Assembly: GCF_030816505.1 (NCBI RefSeq)
Contig: NZ_JAUSYB010000001.1
Location: 372,001-436,000, forward strand
Direction: 5' to 3'
DNA length: 64,000 nt
Source of the DNA: Microbacterium sp. W4I20
GTDB lineage: Bacteria; Actinomycetota; Actinomycetes; Actinomycetales; Microbacteriaceae
Shown: positions 1-11,046 of the stretch, piece by piece
How positions within the stretch are numbered: the first letter of the stretch is position 1
How the letters are laid out: each line of letters starts with the position of its first letter
The notes under the pieces: generated by a model
What the model saw: the letters and a program-made list of their open reading frames with translations, nothing else
What the model was told of the DNA's origin: nothing
Database searches by the model: none
Translations under genes and position numbers: made by a program

Positions 1-327
1 GGACGGCGGGCACTGCTCGGAATGATGCGCGTGCTGCCCGACTTCTTCGCGCGCTTCCACGCGAAGAGCGGTCTCGCCTACGACGACGTCGCTCTCTGGG
101 TGCCGCACCAGGCCTCGGCCGCGCTCGGACCGATGCTCGACCGCCTCGGGATTCCAGAGGACCGTCGCGTGGACGAGGTCGCGCGCTTCGGCAACATGGT
201 GTCGGCATCCGTGCCGTTCATGCTGGCGCGCGCTCTCGAGTCCGGGCGGGTGGGAGCCGGCGACACGGTCATCCTCTGCGGCACGGCGGCGGGTCTCACC
301 GCGAACATCCTCGCTCTTCGTCTGTGA
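1..327 (+). CDS. 3-oxoacyl-ACP synthase III family protein, C-terminal part (5' truncated)
   Basis: The reading frame is open from base 1 and ends at a TGA at 325-327, so only the last 108 residues are visible. They carry the two C-terminal parts of the KAS III catalytic triad: a His in VPHQAS and an Asn in FGNMVSAS, followed by the glycine-rich closing strand (CGTAAGL). Family members condense acyl-CoA with malonyl-ACP to start fatty-acid synthesis, or make related 3-oxoacyl products. The active-site Cys lies outside the window, so housekeeping FabH cannot be told from a specialised paralogue. It converges on parC with 13 nt between stops and no visible terminator. Confidence 0.75.
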   Translation, partial: GRRALLGMMRVLPDFFARFHAKSGLAYDDVALWVPHQASAALGPMLDRLGIPEDRRVDEVARFGNMVSASVPFMLARALESGRVGAGDTVILCGTAAGLTANILALRL

Positions 328-340
328 GGCGCGGGAACGC

Positions 341-2782
341 TCAGACGATCGTGCGGCCGATGCTGCCGATCACCCCGTCGATCGGCTGACCGGATGCATC
401 GCGCCGGGCGCCCGTCTCGGGAAGCTTGCGCACGGCGCCTGTCGGATCGACGGCCTGGGCAGGACTCGGTCCCACCCAGGCGACCGTGAGCCGGTCCTCG
501 CCCTTCAGGAACGAGTGCGCACGCACGCCACCGGTCGCGCGGCCCTTCGCCGGGTACTCGGAGAAAGGCGTCACCTTGGCGCGCCCCGGGTCGGTGCCCG
601 GCAGGATGCTGTCGCCGCCCGAGACGGTGGCCACGACGGCGTCCGTCCCCGGAGCCACCACTCCGAACGAGAGCACGGAGGCGCCCGCTCCGAGCTTGAT
701 CCCGGCCATGCCGCCCGCCGGTGCCCCCTGCGGACGAACCGCGGATGCCGGGAAGCGCAGCAGCTGCGCATCAGTCGTGACGAACACGAGCTCGGAGTCG
801 TCCGGTGCGTCGGCGGCGCCGACCACCGTATCGCCGGGCTTCATGCCGATGACCTCGAGGTTCGGACGCACGGGTAGCGTCGTCGGCACGATGCGCTTCA
901 CCGTGCCCTGTGCCGTACCGAGCGCGATCGGCGTCTCGCTGTCGAAGCGCACGAAGCCGATGACCCGTTCCCCTCTGGTCGAGATGCCGAGATAGTCGCG
1001 CAGCGGGGTTCCTGCGGCCAGCTGCACGGACGTCGCCGGCACGGACGGCAGGTCGACGGGGGAGAAGCGCACGACGCGACCGGTGCTGGTCAGCGCACCG
1101 AGCTCGGCGCGAACTGTGGTCTCGACTGTCGTGAGGATCGCATCGTGCTTGCTCCGGCGAGCCGGAACAGCGAGTTCCTGGCCTTCGCCGAGGTCGACGC
1201 GCACGGCCCGTCCGGTCGTCGAGAGCACCAGCACGGTGGCGGCATCCGCGATCTGCAGGTCGACCCCGCCCTTGGCCGCGCGGGGCTTGGGCGGTGCGGC
1301 GTTCATGAGCATGGTGCGACGCGCGGTGCCGTAGGCGTCTGCGGCGGCGTCGAGCTCGCGAGCGACGACCGCGCGAAGCAGCACCGGACTCGCGAGGAGC
1401 TCCCGCAGGGAGGCGATCTCCGCGAGCAGCGCGTCCCGCTCGGTCTCGAGCTCGATGCGCGAGAACTTCGTCAGACGGCGCAGGCGCAGCTCGAGGATGT
1501 ACTCCGCCTGCAGCTCACTCAGATCGAAGACCGAGCGCAGGCGCGTGCGTGCCTGCTCCGAGTCGTCGGACGAGCGGATGACCTGGATGACCTCGTCGAT
1601 GTCCAGGATGGCGATGAGGAGGCCTTCGACGAGGTGCAGGCGCTCCTCCCGACGGGCGAGCCGGTAGCGGCTGCGGCGGGTGATGACCTCGAGGCGGTGC
1701 CCGACGTAGACGCTGAGCATCTCCTTGAGGCCGAGGGTGCGGGGCTGCCCCTCGACGAGCGCGACGTTGTTGATGCTGAAGGAGTCCTCCAGCGGCGTCA
1801 GCCGGTACAGCTGCTCGAGCACCGCGTTCGGGTCGAAACCGGTCTTGATGCCGATCGCCACCCGCAGGCCGTGGTTGCGGTCGGTGAGGTCGGTGACGTC
1901 GCTGATGCCCTGCAGCTTCTTGGACTGCACCGCGTCGCGGATCTTCTCGATCAGCCGCTCCGGACCGACCATGTACGGCAGCTCGGAGACGACGATGCCG
2001 GTGCGGCGCGGCCCGAGCGGCTCGATGGAGATCTTGCCGCGCACCTTGAGGGCGCCGCGTCCGTTCGTGTACGCGTCCTTCACGCCGTCCAGGCCCATCA
2101 GGATGCCGCCGGAGGGGAAGTCAGGGCCGGGGACGAACTCCATCAGGTCTTCGGTGGTCGCGTCGGGGTTCTCGAGCAGGTGGGTCGCTGCCGCGACGAC
2201 CTCGATCAGGTTGTGCGGCGCCATGTTGGTCGCCATGCCCACGGCGATGCCGCTGGCGCCGTTGACCAGGAGGTTCGGGAAGGCTGCGGGAAGGACGGCC
2301 GGCTGCTGGAACTGCCCGTCGTAGTTCGGGATGAAGTCGACGACGTCCTCATCGAGGTTCTCGGTGAGAGCGAGTGCCGCGCCTGCCAGCCGTGCTTCGG
2401 TGTAGCGAGCGGCGGCCGGACCGTCGTCGAGCGAGCCGAAGTTTCCGTGGCCGTCGACGAGCGGCACGCGGAGGGCGAAGTCCTGCGAGAGGCGCACCAG
2501 GGCGTCGTAGATCGCGGAATCGCCGTGCGGGTGCAGCTTGCCCATGACCTCGCCGACGACGCGGGCGCTCTTGACGTGACCACGGTCCGGGCGGAGACCC
2601 ATCTCCGCCATCTGGTAGAGGATGCGGCGCTGCACCGGCTTGAGTCCGTCGCGGGCATCCGGGAGTGCGCGCGAGTAGATCACCGAGTAGGCGTACTCGA
2701 GGAACGAGCCCTGCATCTCGCTTCCGAGGTCGATGTCCTGGATGCGTTCCTCGACGGGCTCGGGCGGCGGGGTCTTCGGCAT
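341..2782 (-). CDS. parC: DNA topoisomerase IV subunit A (ParC/GyrA family)
   Basis: This 813-residue protein is the breakage-reunion subunit of a type IIA topoisomerase, which passes one DNA duplex through another to decatenate chromosomes. Near the N-terminus are the [13 protein letters not shown] motif and the quinolone-resistance region [14 protein letters not shown], where Ser89 and Asp93 correspond to the drug-sensitive residues of E. coli GyrA (Ser83, Asp87). The catalytic Tyr is about residue 127 (AARYTEAR). The C-terminal half is a degenerate beta-pinwheel. I saw no clear GyrA-box, which favours topoisomerase IV over gyrase. The partner subunit parE is not in the window. It diverges from the next gene with 44 nt between starts. 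Confidence 0.88.
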   Translation of the reverse strand: MPKTPPPEPVEERIQDIDLGSEMQGSFLEYAYSVIYSRALPDARDGLKPVQRRILYQMAEMGLRPDRGHVKSARVVGEVMGKLHPHGDSAIYDALVRLSQDFALRVPLVDGHGNFGSLDDGPAAARYTEARLAGAALALTENLDEDVVDFIPNYDGQFQQPAVLPAAFPNLLVNGASGIAVGMATNMAPHNLIEVVAAATHLLENPDATTEDLMEFVPGPDFPSGGILMGLDGVKDAYTNGRGALKVRGKISIEPLGPRRTGIVVSELPYMVGPERLIEKIRDAVQSKKLQGISDVTDLTDRNHGLRVAIGIKTGFDPNAVLEQLYRLTPLEDSFSINNVALVEGQPRTLGLKEMLSVYVGHRLEVITRRSRYRLARREERLHLVEGLLIAILDIDEVIQVIRSSDDSEQARTRLRSVFDLSELQAEYILELRLRRLTKFSRIELETERDALLAEIASLRELLASPVLLRAVVARELDAAADAYGTARRTMLMNAAPPKPRAAKGGVDLQIADAATVLVLSTTGRAVRVDLGEGQELAVPARRSKHDAILTTVETTVRAELGALTSTGRVVRFSPVDLPSVPATSVQLAAGTPLRDYLGISTRGERVIGFVRFDSETPIALGTAQGTVKRIVPTTLPVRPNLEVIGMKPGDTVVGAADAPDDSELVFVTTDAQLLRFPASAVRPQGAPAGGMAGIKLGAGASVLSFGVVAPGTDAVVATVSGGDSILPGTDPGRAKVTPFSEYPAKGRATGGVRAHSFLKGEDRLTVAWVGPSPAQAVDPTGAVRKLPETGARRDASGQPIDGVIGSIGRTIV

Positions 2783-2826
2783 GGACTTCCTGGGGGCGTG
2801 AAGGAGCCTGTGTCAGACTGGCTCGG

Positions 2827-3948
2827 ATGTCCCTCATGCTACCGTCCGAGTCGGCTACCGCCCGGAGCGTCGTCGGGGTGGCGGCTGACCTGTTCGCTGC
2901 GCTCCGCGGCGAATCGGCGGTGCTCCCGCGCGCGGAGTCGGTCGTGCTCGTCGTCATCGACGGTCTGGGGGCGATCAGTCTGCGCGCCCATGCCGGGCAC
3001 GCCCGTGCGCTCACCGGCGGGATGACCAAACGCGATGTCGCGCACTCGGTCTTCCCTTCCACGACGGCCGCCGCGCTCACCAGCATCGTCACCGGTGTCT
3101 GGCCGGGTGAGCACGGTCTGATCGGCTACCGTGTCCTCGATCCCGAGCGGGATGTCCTGGTGAACCAGCTGAGCGGCTGGGAGTCCGACGGGCTGGACCC
3201 GTTCACCTGGCAGCCGGTGCCGACGATCTTCGAGCGCGCGGCCGAGCACGGGCACCGCAGCTTCGCCGTGGGCATCGCCGCATATGCGACGAGCGGATTC
3301 ACCCGGGCGACCCTGCGCGGCGCCGAGTTCGTCGCCGCGACGACACCGGCGGAACGGGTCGCAGCGGCCTATGATCTCGCGCAACGTCACCCGGGATCCT
3401 TGGTCTACTGCTACCTGCCGGAGGTCGACAAGGCCGGGCACAAGCACGGCATCGACTCGCCGGAATGGGTGGCGGCTCTCGAGGGCGTCGATGCGGCGCT
3501 CTCGGTTCGCACGCCTCCGGGCGTCGGAGTGCTGGTCACGTCGGACCACGGGATGGTCGACGTTCCCGCGAGCCGTCAGATCGTCCTCGAAGAGGAACAC
3601 CTCGCGGGCATCCGCCATGTGGGCGGTGAGCCGCGGATGCTGCACCTGTATCTCGCGCCCGATGCGGAAGCCGATGCCGTGGTCGCCCGCGTGCGCGCCG
3701 ACCTGGAGGGCGCGGCCGACGTCATCACGCGCGATGAGGCGATCGGTCGCGGGTTCTTCGGTCCGACGGTCACCCCCGTTGCGGCGTCGCGCATGGGCGA
3801 CATGCTCGCGGTCTCCCGAGGTGCCTGGGCGGTGTACGACGGCACGGCGCCGGACCAGCGGGGACGAGGCATGGTCGGGCAGCACGGCGCTCTCACACCG
3901 GAAGAGCGTCAGGTGCCGGTGATCAGGCTCGGAGCCTTCGCCCGCTGA
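2827..3948 (+). CDS. alkaline phosphatase superfamily protein (type I phosphodiesterase/nucleotide pyrophosphatase-like)
   Basis: The 373-residue protein has the metal-site pattern of the alkaline-phosphatase superfamily: VVIDGLG near residue 43 (first metal Asp), FPSTTAAALTSI with the likely Thr nucleophile, then EVDKAGHKHG and TSDHGMVDV supplying the other Asp/His ligands, and a late GQHG. The nearest described families are nucleotide pyrophosphatases/phosphodiesterases. There is no signal peptide or membrane segment, so it is probably cytoplasmic and its substrate is unknown. The ATG at 2827 was chosen because the longer frame would run into parC. A CAGACT hexamer at 2814-2819 lies seven bases before this ATG, consistent with a near-leaderless transcript. 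Confidence 0.7.
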   Translation: MSLMLPSESATARSVVGVAADLFAALRGESAVLPRAESVVLVVIDGLGAISLRAHAGHARALTGGMTKRDVAHSVFPSTTAAALTSIVTGVWPGEHGLIGYRVLDPERDVLVNQLSGWESDGLDPFTWQPVPTIFERAAEHGHRSFAVGIAAYATSGFTRATLRGAEFVAATTPAERVAAAYDLAQRHPGSLVYCYLPEVDKAGHKHGIDSPEWVAALEGVDAALSVRTPPGVGVLVTSDHGMVDVPASRQIVLEEEHLAGIRHVGGEPRMLHLYLAPDAEADAVVARVRADLEGAADVITRDEAIGRGFFGPTVTPVAASRMGDMLAVSRGAWAVYDGTAPDQRGRGMVGQHGALTPEERQVPVIRLGAFAR

Positions 3949-3975
3949 CCTTCGTGACGCGCGGAGGGCGGGGGA

Positions 3976-5028
3976 TCACTCGTCGGTGCGTGCTCCGAAG
4001 ACGATCTCGTCCCAGGAGGGCATCGCGTTGCGGCGACGCCGGCGCGAGTTGCTGTCGGCCGAGTCGGAGGGCGTGGCCCGCGGAGCAGGCTCGGGGGAGT
4101 CGGGTTCGTCGTCTTCCGGCTGGTCGAAGGCGTCGAACAGCGAGATCGGACTCTGCTCGATCTGGTCGACGTGATCGGGATCATCGATCAGCGGGGCGGT
4201 CTCGCGCTGCCCGCGCCGTCGGCGGAGTGCCTCGAGCAAGTCGGCCGTCTCTGGACTGGTCGTCTGCGATTCGGGGGCGCGGTTGATCGCGGCGGCCTGG
4301 GCAGCGGCATCCGATCGCTCCGGCAGCGCCGGGTCCTCGACATCGGCGTCCGGGGCCGGGAGCAGACGGGGCCCGAAGGCGCCGGAGTCGAATCTGCTCT
4401 CGTCCTTGTACGGCGACGTCGTGCGCTCCTGGTCGACGGCCCGCAGACGCGGGATGAGACCCTCGGGAAGCGAGCCCTGACGGGAGAGCTGGGTGGCGTC
4501 GGAGTTCAGCGGCGCAAGGGCGCTGCGGCGCGGATCGAAGCTCCACCGTGCGTCGTGCTCGACGTCGTTGGCGGTGAACTCCAGCTTCACGATCCAGCCG
4601 GTGTCCTCCTTCCAGCTCGCCCAGCGCTCGGCGGATGCCGCGACCTCGGCCAGCTTGTCGCGGACGGCAGCGCCGAACGTCGGCTGCGCGTCGGGTTCGA
4701 CCTCGCTGCCGATCAGAACCGGGACGGCGAGCGCCTGGCCGATGATGTGCTCGCGCTCGGCGAGGACGGGACCCTCGAAGCGGGAGACGTCCTCGACGCT
4801 GATGCCGAGCAGCTCGGACACCTCCACTGCGGTCAGGCCGGCACGGATCTGCGCCTGGATGTCGCGCGGGCTGGCGGCGAGGCGCTGACCGGCAGGCTCG
4901 CCCTGGCGGGTGGCGCGACGGATCTCGCGCTGCAGCATGTCGTCGATGGGCAGCGCGAACCGCTCGCCCGACTCGGTCGCGAGTACGAGGACTCCTGCTT
5001 CTGTGCCGACGATGGTGACGTTTTCCAT
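3976..5028 (-). CDS. sepH: septation protein SepH (DUF3071)
   Basis: The 350-residue protein begins with a conserved globular region of about 100 residues (MENVTIVGTEAGVL..., then a helix-turn-helix-like segment with LLGISVEDVSRFEGPVLAERE). This is followed by a second conserved block around residues 145-170, and ends in a long acidic, proline/serine-rich, low-complexity tail. This is the architecture of SepH, the actinobacterial FtsZ-binding protein that promotes FtsZ assembly at division septa. The start is supported by a purine-rich GAGGGG upstream. It is convergent with the phosphatase gene (27 nt apart). A lone HTH regulator is the alternative reading, but the N-terminal sequence is characteristic of SepH. 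Confidence 0.85.
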   Translation of the reverse strand: MENVTIVGTEAGVLVLATESGERFALPIDDMLQREIRRATRQGEPAGQRLAASPRDIQAQIRAGLTAVEVSELLGISVEDVSRFEGPVLAEREHIIGQALAVPVLIGSEVEPDAQPTFGAAVRDKLAEVAASAERWASWKEDTGWIVKLEFTANDVEHDARWSFDPRRSALAPLNSDATQLSRQGSLPEGLIPRLRAVDQERTTSPYKDESRFDSGAFGPRLLPAPDADVEDPALPERSDAAAQAAAINRAPESQTTSPETADLLEALRRRRGQRETAPLIDDPDHVDQIEQSPISLFDAFDQPEDDEPDSPEPAPRATPSDSADSNSRRRRRNAMPSWDEIVFGARTDE

Positions 5029-5046
5029 GCGAATTGCCCCTCTGAT

Positions 5047-5086
5047 GGGTGTGAGTTCATGGTGTCACGCGACCGGCCTCACACCC
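5047..5086. repeat. inverted repeat in the sepH/DUF4193 divergent region
   Basis: Nine-base arms GGGTGTGAG (5047-5055) and CTCACACCC (5078-5086) are perfectly complementary across a 22-base loop. They sit 19 nt upstream of the sepH start, in the 199-bp divergent intergenic region. This could be an operator or an RNA hairpin; nothing else supports either role. Confidence 0.35.
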
Positions 5087-5227
5087 GGGAATACTCTGGG
5101 CGTGCCGTCAGTTTGCTCTGTCGCATGGACCGGCATTTGCTTATTGCGTTCGGGTCATGCAAACTATGGCCGCCGATTACCCGACGGCACGCCACCCACT
5201 CGCACCATGAAAGTGGAGATTCACCGC

Positions 5228-5521
5228 ATGGCCACCGATTACGACGCTCCCCGTAAGAGTGAAGACGACTCAGAGTCGATCGAAGCCCTCAAGGAGCGTG
5301 TGCCGGACAAACTCTCCGGTTCCAGCGGGGACGAAGACGCCGACAACCCGTCGAGCTTCGACCTCCCGGGTGCTGACCTTTCCGACCTCGAGCTCGACGT
5401 CGTCGTGCTGCCAGCGCAGCAGGACGAATTCACGTGCATGAGCTGCTTCCTCGTGAAGCACCGCTCGCAGCTCGACCACGAAGGCGCATCCGGACCCATC
5501 TGCAAGGAGTGCGCTGCCTAG
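5228..5521 (+). CDS. DUF4193 domain-containing protein
   Basis: This small acidic protein of 97 residues is of the actinobacteria-restricted DUF4193 family. The N-terminal half is charged and probably disordered. The C-terminal part carries two Cys pairs, CMSC and CKEC, separated by about 23 residues, which look like a small zinc ribbon. No function is established for the family. The start at 5228 gives the family's typical MATDYDAPR opening; the frame is open further upstream but without a plausible start context. It converges on the DUF3093 gene, with a terminator-like hairpin between them. Confidence 0.8.
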   Translation: MATDYDAPRKSEDDSESIEALKERVPDKLSGSSGDEDADNPSSFDLPGADLSDLELDVVVLPAQQDEFTCMSCFLVKHRSQLDHEGASGPICKECAA

Positions 5522-5541
5522 CAGTCCTCCGACGAGACCCA

Positions 5542-5572
5542 CGCGCCCCCGACCAGCATGGTCAGGGGCGCG
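5542..5572. terminator. bidirectional terminator-like hairpin
   Basis: Arms CGCGCCCC+GACCA (5542-5555) and TGGTC+GGGGCGCG (5559-5572) pair around a 3-nt loop with a single C/A mismatch. It sits between two convergent genes, 20 nt after the DUF4193 stop. There is no strong T-tract, as is common in actinobacteria. Confidence 0.6.
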
Positions 5573-5602
5573 CTGTCGTCTCCGGGTGCGGGTTGTGCGG
5601 CG

Positions 5603-6064
5603 TCAGTGTGCGGCGCGGATCGCGGCCGCAAGGCGGTCCGGCGTCCGGGTCGATATCGTCCAGCTCACGACCGGGTCGTCCTGGTCGGTGTTCGGAACCA
5701 CCACGATCCCGTCGATGCCGCCGCGGATGAGATGCCAGCCCCGCGCCGGCAGACCGGGACCGCGGGCCTGGCGGGCATCGTCGCCGGTCAGCGCCACGGG
5801 CTCGCCCAGGAACCGGACGTCGATGTGCGCACGGCCCGCGCGGAGCGTCGACTCCTCGACCGAGACCACCGGTGTCGCCACGATGAAGCCTGCGACGAGG
5901 AGAGCCGACACAGCCGCACCGACGACCAGCGCCACGGTCGCGCCGACGGGCACGAAGATCAGCGACACCATGGGTCCGGCGAGCGCGACGGTGACGAGCA
6001 GCGGCAAGCCGGGGGCGAGTCGCTCGCGGTAACGCGGACGTGCGTCCGTGGCGGGGTTCTGCAT
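5603..6064 (-). CDS. DUF3093 domain-containing membrane protein
   Basis: The 153-residue protein opens with a polar stretch (YRERLAPG), followed by two hydrophobic helices at about residues 18-60 (VTVALAGPMVSLIFVPVGA, then VVGAAVSALLVAGFIVATPV). A soluble C-terminal domain of about 90 residues ends in DRLAAAIRAAH. This matches DUF3093, an actinobacterial family of unknown function usually found beside dut and DUF3710/DUF3159 genes, as here. An upstream in-frame ATG at 6073 would add three residues (MRL). It diverges from dut with only 12 nt between starts, so their promoters overlap. Confidence 0.75.
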   Translation of the reverse strand: MQNPATDARPRYRERLAPGLPLLVTVALAGPMVSLIFVPVGATVALVVGAAVSALLVAGFIVATPVVSVEESTLRAGRAHIDVRFLGEPVALTGDDARQARGPGLPARGWHLIRGGIDGIVVVPNTDQDDPVVSWTISTRTPDRLAAAIRAAH

Positions 6065-6076
6065 TAGCCTCATGGG
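6065..6076 (+). promoter_or_regulatory. leaderless-type -10 box for dut
   Basis: TAGCCT at 6065-6070 is followed by exactly six bases and then the GTG of dut at 6077. This spacing places the transcription start on the start codon. Confidence 0.55.
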
Positions 6077-6550
6077 GTGACCGATTCCGTTGATGTCCCC
6101 ATTATCGCCGCTGTGGTCCCCGGCTACGCCCATCCGGGTGACGCCGGAGCCGACCTCGTCGCGGCGGAGGCGGTGCACCTGGAGCCGGGCGACCGGGCTC
6201 TGGTGGCGACCGGGGTGCGCATCGCGCTGCCCGACGGCTATGCGGCGTTCGTGGTGCCGCGGAGCGGACTCGCGGCCAAGCACGGCATCTCGATCGTGAA
6301 CTCCCCGGGAACGGTCGACGCCGGGTACCGCGGCGAGATCAAGGTGAGCCTGATCAACACCGATACCCGCAGCGCGTACGATGTGGCGGTCGGCGATCGC
6401 ATCGCGCAGCTGATCATCATGCCCGTGACGCGAGCCACGTTCATCCCGGTCGACGAGCTGCCGGACAGCGTCCGCGGCGCCGGCGGATTCGGATCCACCG
6501 GGTACCAGGCAGGGCTCCACAAGAACGAAGCAGGACAGGCCAATGACTGA
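6077..6550 (+). CDS. dut: dUTP diphosphatase
   Basis: The 157-residue enzyme hydrolyses dUTP to dUMP and pyrophosphate, keeping uracil out of DNA and supplying dUMP for thymidylate. All five trimeric dUTPase motifs are visible: the early HPGDAGADL, the PRSGLAAKHG box, the uracil-binding GTVDAGYRGEIKVSLIN, the RIAQLII strand, and the C-terminal RGAGGFGSTG flap that closes over the active site. The length is normal for the family. Translation starts at a GTG fixed by the -10 box six bases upstream. The gene overlaps the next one by 8 nt (ATG inside its 3' end), so dut, DUF3710 and DUF3159 genes form one operon. Confidence 0.95.
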   Translation: MTDSVDVPIIAAVVPGYAHPGDAGADLVAAEAVHLEPGDRALVATGVRIALPDGYAAFVVPRSGLAAKHGISIVNSPGTVDAGYRGEIKVSLINTDTRSAYDVAVGDRIAQLIIMPVTRATFIPVDELPDSVRGAGGFGSTGYQAGLHKNEAGQAND

Positions 6551-7130
6551 CAACAACGAGACACCCTCGAAGCCGGCGCCCGTCAACCGCGCCACCGACG
6601 GTCCGTTCGACGACTCCGAGGCGAACCCGGTCCGCCCGTACATCGACCTGGGCGGCATCAAGATCCTCCCGCGCGAAGGGCTGAATCTGCGCCTCGAGGT
6701 CGAGGAGCAGTCCAAGCGCATCGTCGCCGTCGGTCTCGACTACGCCGACTCGTCGCTGCAGGTGCAGCCGTTCGCCGCCCCGCGTTCCGGCGGCCTGTGG
6801 GACGAGACGCGCGTGCAACTCCGCGACCAGGTCAAGGCGCAGGGCGGACGGGTCGAGGAGCGCGACGGCGCTCTCGGCAAGGAGCTCCTCGCCGAGGTGC
6901 CGGCGACCGCGAACGAGGGTTCCGGCCTGCGACTGGCTCGATTCATCGGCATCGACGGCCCGCGGTGGTTCCTCCGCGGAGTGATCGGTGGGGCCGGCGC
7001 CTCCGACCCGGAGGCCGCAGCGAAGGTCGAGGACCTGTTCCGCTCCATCGTGGTCGTCCGCGGCGGCGCTCCCATGCCCCCGCGCGACCTGATCCCCCTG
7101 AAGATGCCGGCGACGCCGGGATCGGCGTGA
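6543..7130 (+). CDS. DUF3710 domain-containing protein
   Basis: The 195-residue soluble protein has the DUF3710 core: GGIKILPREGLNLRLEVEEQ, then LQVQPFAAPRSGGLWDETR, then a GPRWFLRGVIGG segment near residue 140. It has no transmembrane segment. The family has no established biochemical role. Its conserved place between dut and a DUF3159 membrane protein suggests a shared, possibly nucleotide-linked or envelope-linked, process. The gene starts inside dut (8-nt overlap), and its stop overlaps the next GTG, so translation of the three genes is probably coupled. Confidence 0.82.
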   Translation: MTDNNETPSKPAPVNRATDGPFDDSEANPVRPYIDLGGIKILPREGLNLRLEVEEQSKRIVAVGLDYADSSLQVQPFAAPRSGGLWDETRVQLRDQVKAQGGRVEERDGALGKELLAEVPATANEGSGLRLARFIGIDGPRWFLRGVIGGAGASDPEAAAKVEDLFRSIVVVRGGAPMPPRDLIPLKMPATPGSA

Positions 7131-7897
7131 GCGCGCCCGAGCCTGGCGCGGAGCGCCGGCCGGGAGCAGAGCCCGACCGGGTCGAGGAGCGCGAGCAGAG
7201 TGCGTCCGACATCCTCGGCGCAGCGCTCGGCGGCGCCGCTCGCCGCGCGGGCCTCGACCCTGCAGAGAGCTCGACCACGCACAAGGTGGTCTGGTCGGCC
7301 ATCGGCGGATGGCGCGGCATCCTGGAATCCGTATTGCCGAGCCTCGCCTTCGTGGTGCTCTACACGATCAAGCCGGAACCGCTCATCCTCGCCCTCGGGG
7401 TCTCCGTGGGCCTCGCGGCACTGTTCACGATCGCGCGCCTCGTGCAGAAGTCCCCTCCGTCCGCGGCGCTCGGCGGACTCATCGCGGCCGCGGCCGCGGC
7501 CGGGCTCGCACTGTGGACCGGTCGCGGGCAGGACAACTTCGTCCCCGGACTGATCACGAATGCCGCCTACGGCACCGCGATCCTCGTCTCGGCGCTGATC
7601 GGCTGGTCGCTCATCGGGCTCGCCGCCGGCTTCCTGATGGGGGAGGGCACTGCGTGGCGCAACGATCGCCGCAAGCGCCGCGCCTTCTTCTGGCTCGGCA
7701 TCGCGTGGTCTGCGCTGTTCTTCGCGCGTCTCGCCGTGCAGCTGCCGCTGTATCTGACCGAGCAGGTCACGGCACTCGGCACCCTGAAGCTCATCATGGG
7801 CCTGCCGCTGTTCGCGCCGTTGATCGCCGTCACCTGGCTGGTCGTGCGCGCGCTGTATCCCCGCGCGCCGCAGGAGGACGAAGCAGTCCAGGCGTGA
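7127..7897 (+). CDS. DUF3159 domain-containing membrane protein
   Basis: The 256-residue integral membrane protein begins with about 50 hydrophilic residues, then has several hydrophobic helices (from LESVLPSLAFVVLY onward to MGLPLFAPLIAVTWLVVRALYP). The GTG at 7127 shares bases with the TGA of the DUF3710 gene; the longer frame into DUF3710 was rejected. The family belongs to the dut neighbourhood in actinobacteria and has no known function. The order dut, DUF3710, DUF3159 with tight overlaps indicates a single operon, ending immediately before the palindrome in the aconitase leader. Confidence 0.82.
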   Translation: MSAPEPGAERRPGAEPDRVEEREQSASDILGAALGGAARRAGLDPAESSTTHKVVWSAIGGWRGILESVLPSLAFVVLYTIKPEPLILALGVSVGLAALFTIARLVQKSPPSAALGGLIAAAAAAGLALWTGRGQDNFVPGLITNAAYGTAILVSALIGWSLIGLAAGFLMGEGTAWRNDRRKRRAFFWLGIAWSALFFARLAVQLPLYLTEQVTALGTLKLIMGLPLFAPLIAVTWLVVRALYPRAPQEDEAVQA

Positions 7898-7902
7898 TAG
7901 AT

Positions 7903-7924
7903 TTTATCTTGACATCAAGATAAA
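7903..7924. promoter_or_regulatory. perfect palindromic operator-like site upstream of acnA
   Basis: Ten-base arms TTTATCTTGA and TCAAGATAAA are perfect inverted repeats around a central CA. This is a sharply AT-rich island in GC-rich DNA, starting 6 nt after the DUF3159 stop and about 130 nt before the acnA start. A TTGACA hexamer (7909-7914) lies inside it. Size and symmetry fit a dimeric MarR- or TetR-type repressor site. The regulator is unknown. Confidence 0.6.
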
Positions 7925-8052
7925 TTGCAGGCTTTCGCCCGCGACCTGTGAAGAGCAGACTGAGTTAGGTCCGCCTTGCTGGCAGCAAGGGCTCGCTGGC
8001 GAGCAAGATGGAGGCGCCTGTCGCTCCCATCCGAATAGAAGGAGACGGATCC

Positions 8053-10890
<2,838 letters not shown>

Positions 10891-10903
10891 TCGCTCGACC
10901 GGA

Positions 10904-10933
10904 GGGGCTCGGATCTCTGGATCCGAGCCCCTT
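10904..10933 (+). terminator. intrinsic terminator after acnA
   Basis: Perfect 11-bp stem, GGGGCTCGGAT (10904-10914) with ATCCGAGCCCC (10921-10931), closing a 6-nt loop and followed by TT. It lies 13 nt after the acnA stop. Confidence 0.8.
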
Positions 10934-11046
10934 CCGCGTGTCAAGGCCCCGTCGCTCACCGAGCTTTGCCGGGTGGGCGAGGTAGGATCGGGAGGACCGC
11001 CCGGCGCTTTCCCGGACGCCCTGACGGAGCCTGTGAGGAGGTGCAG

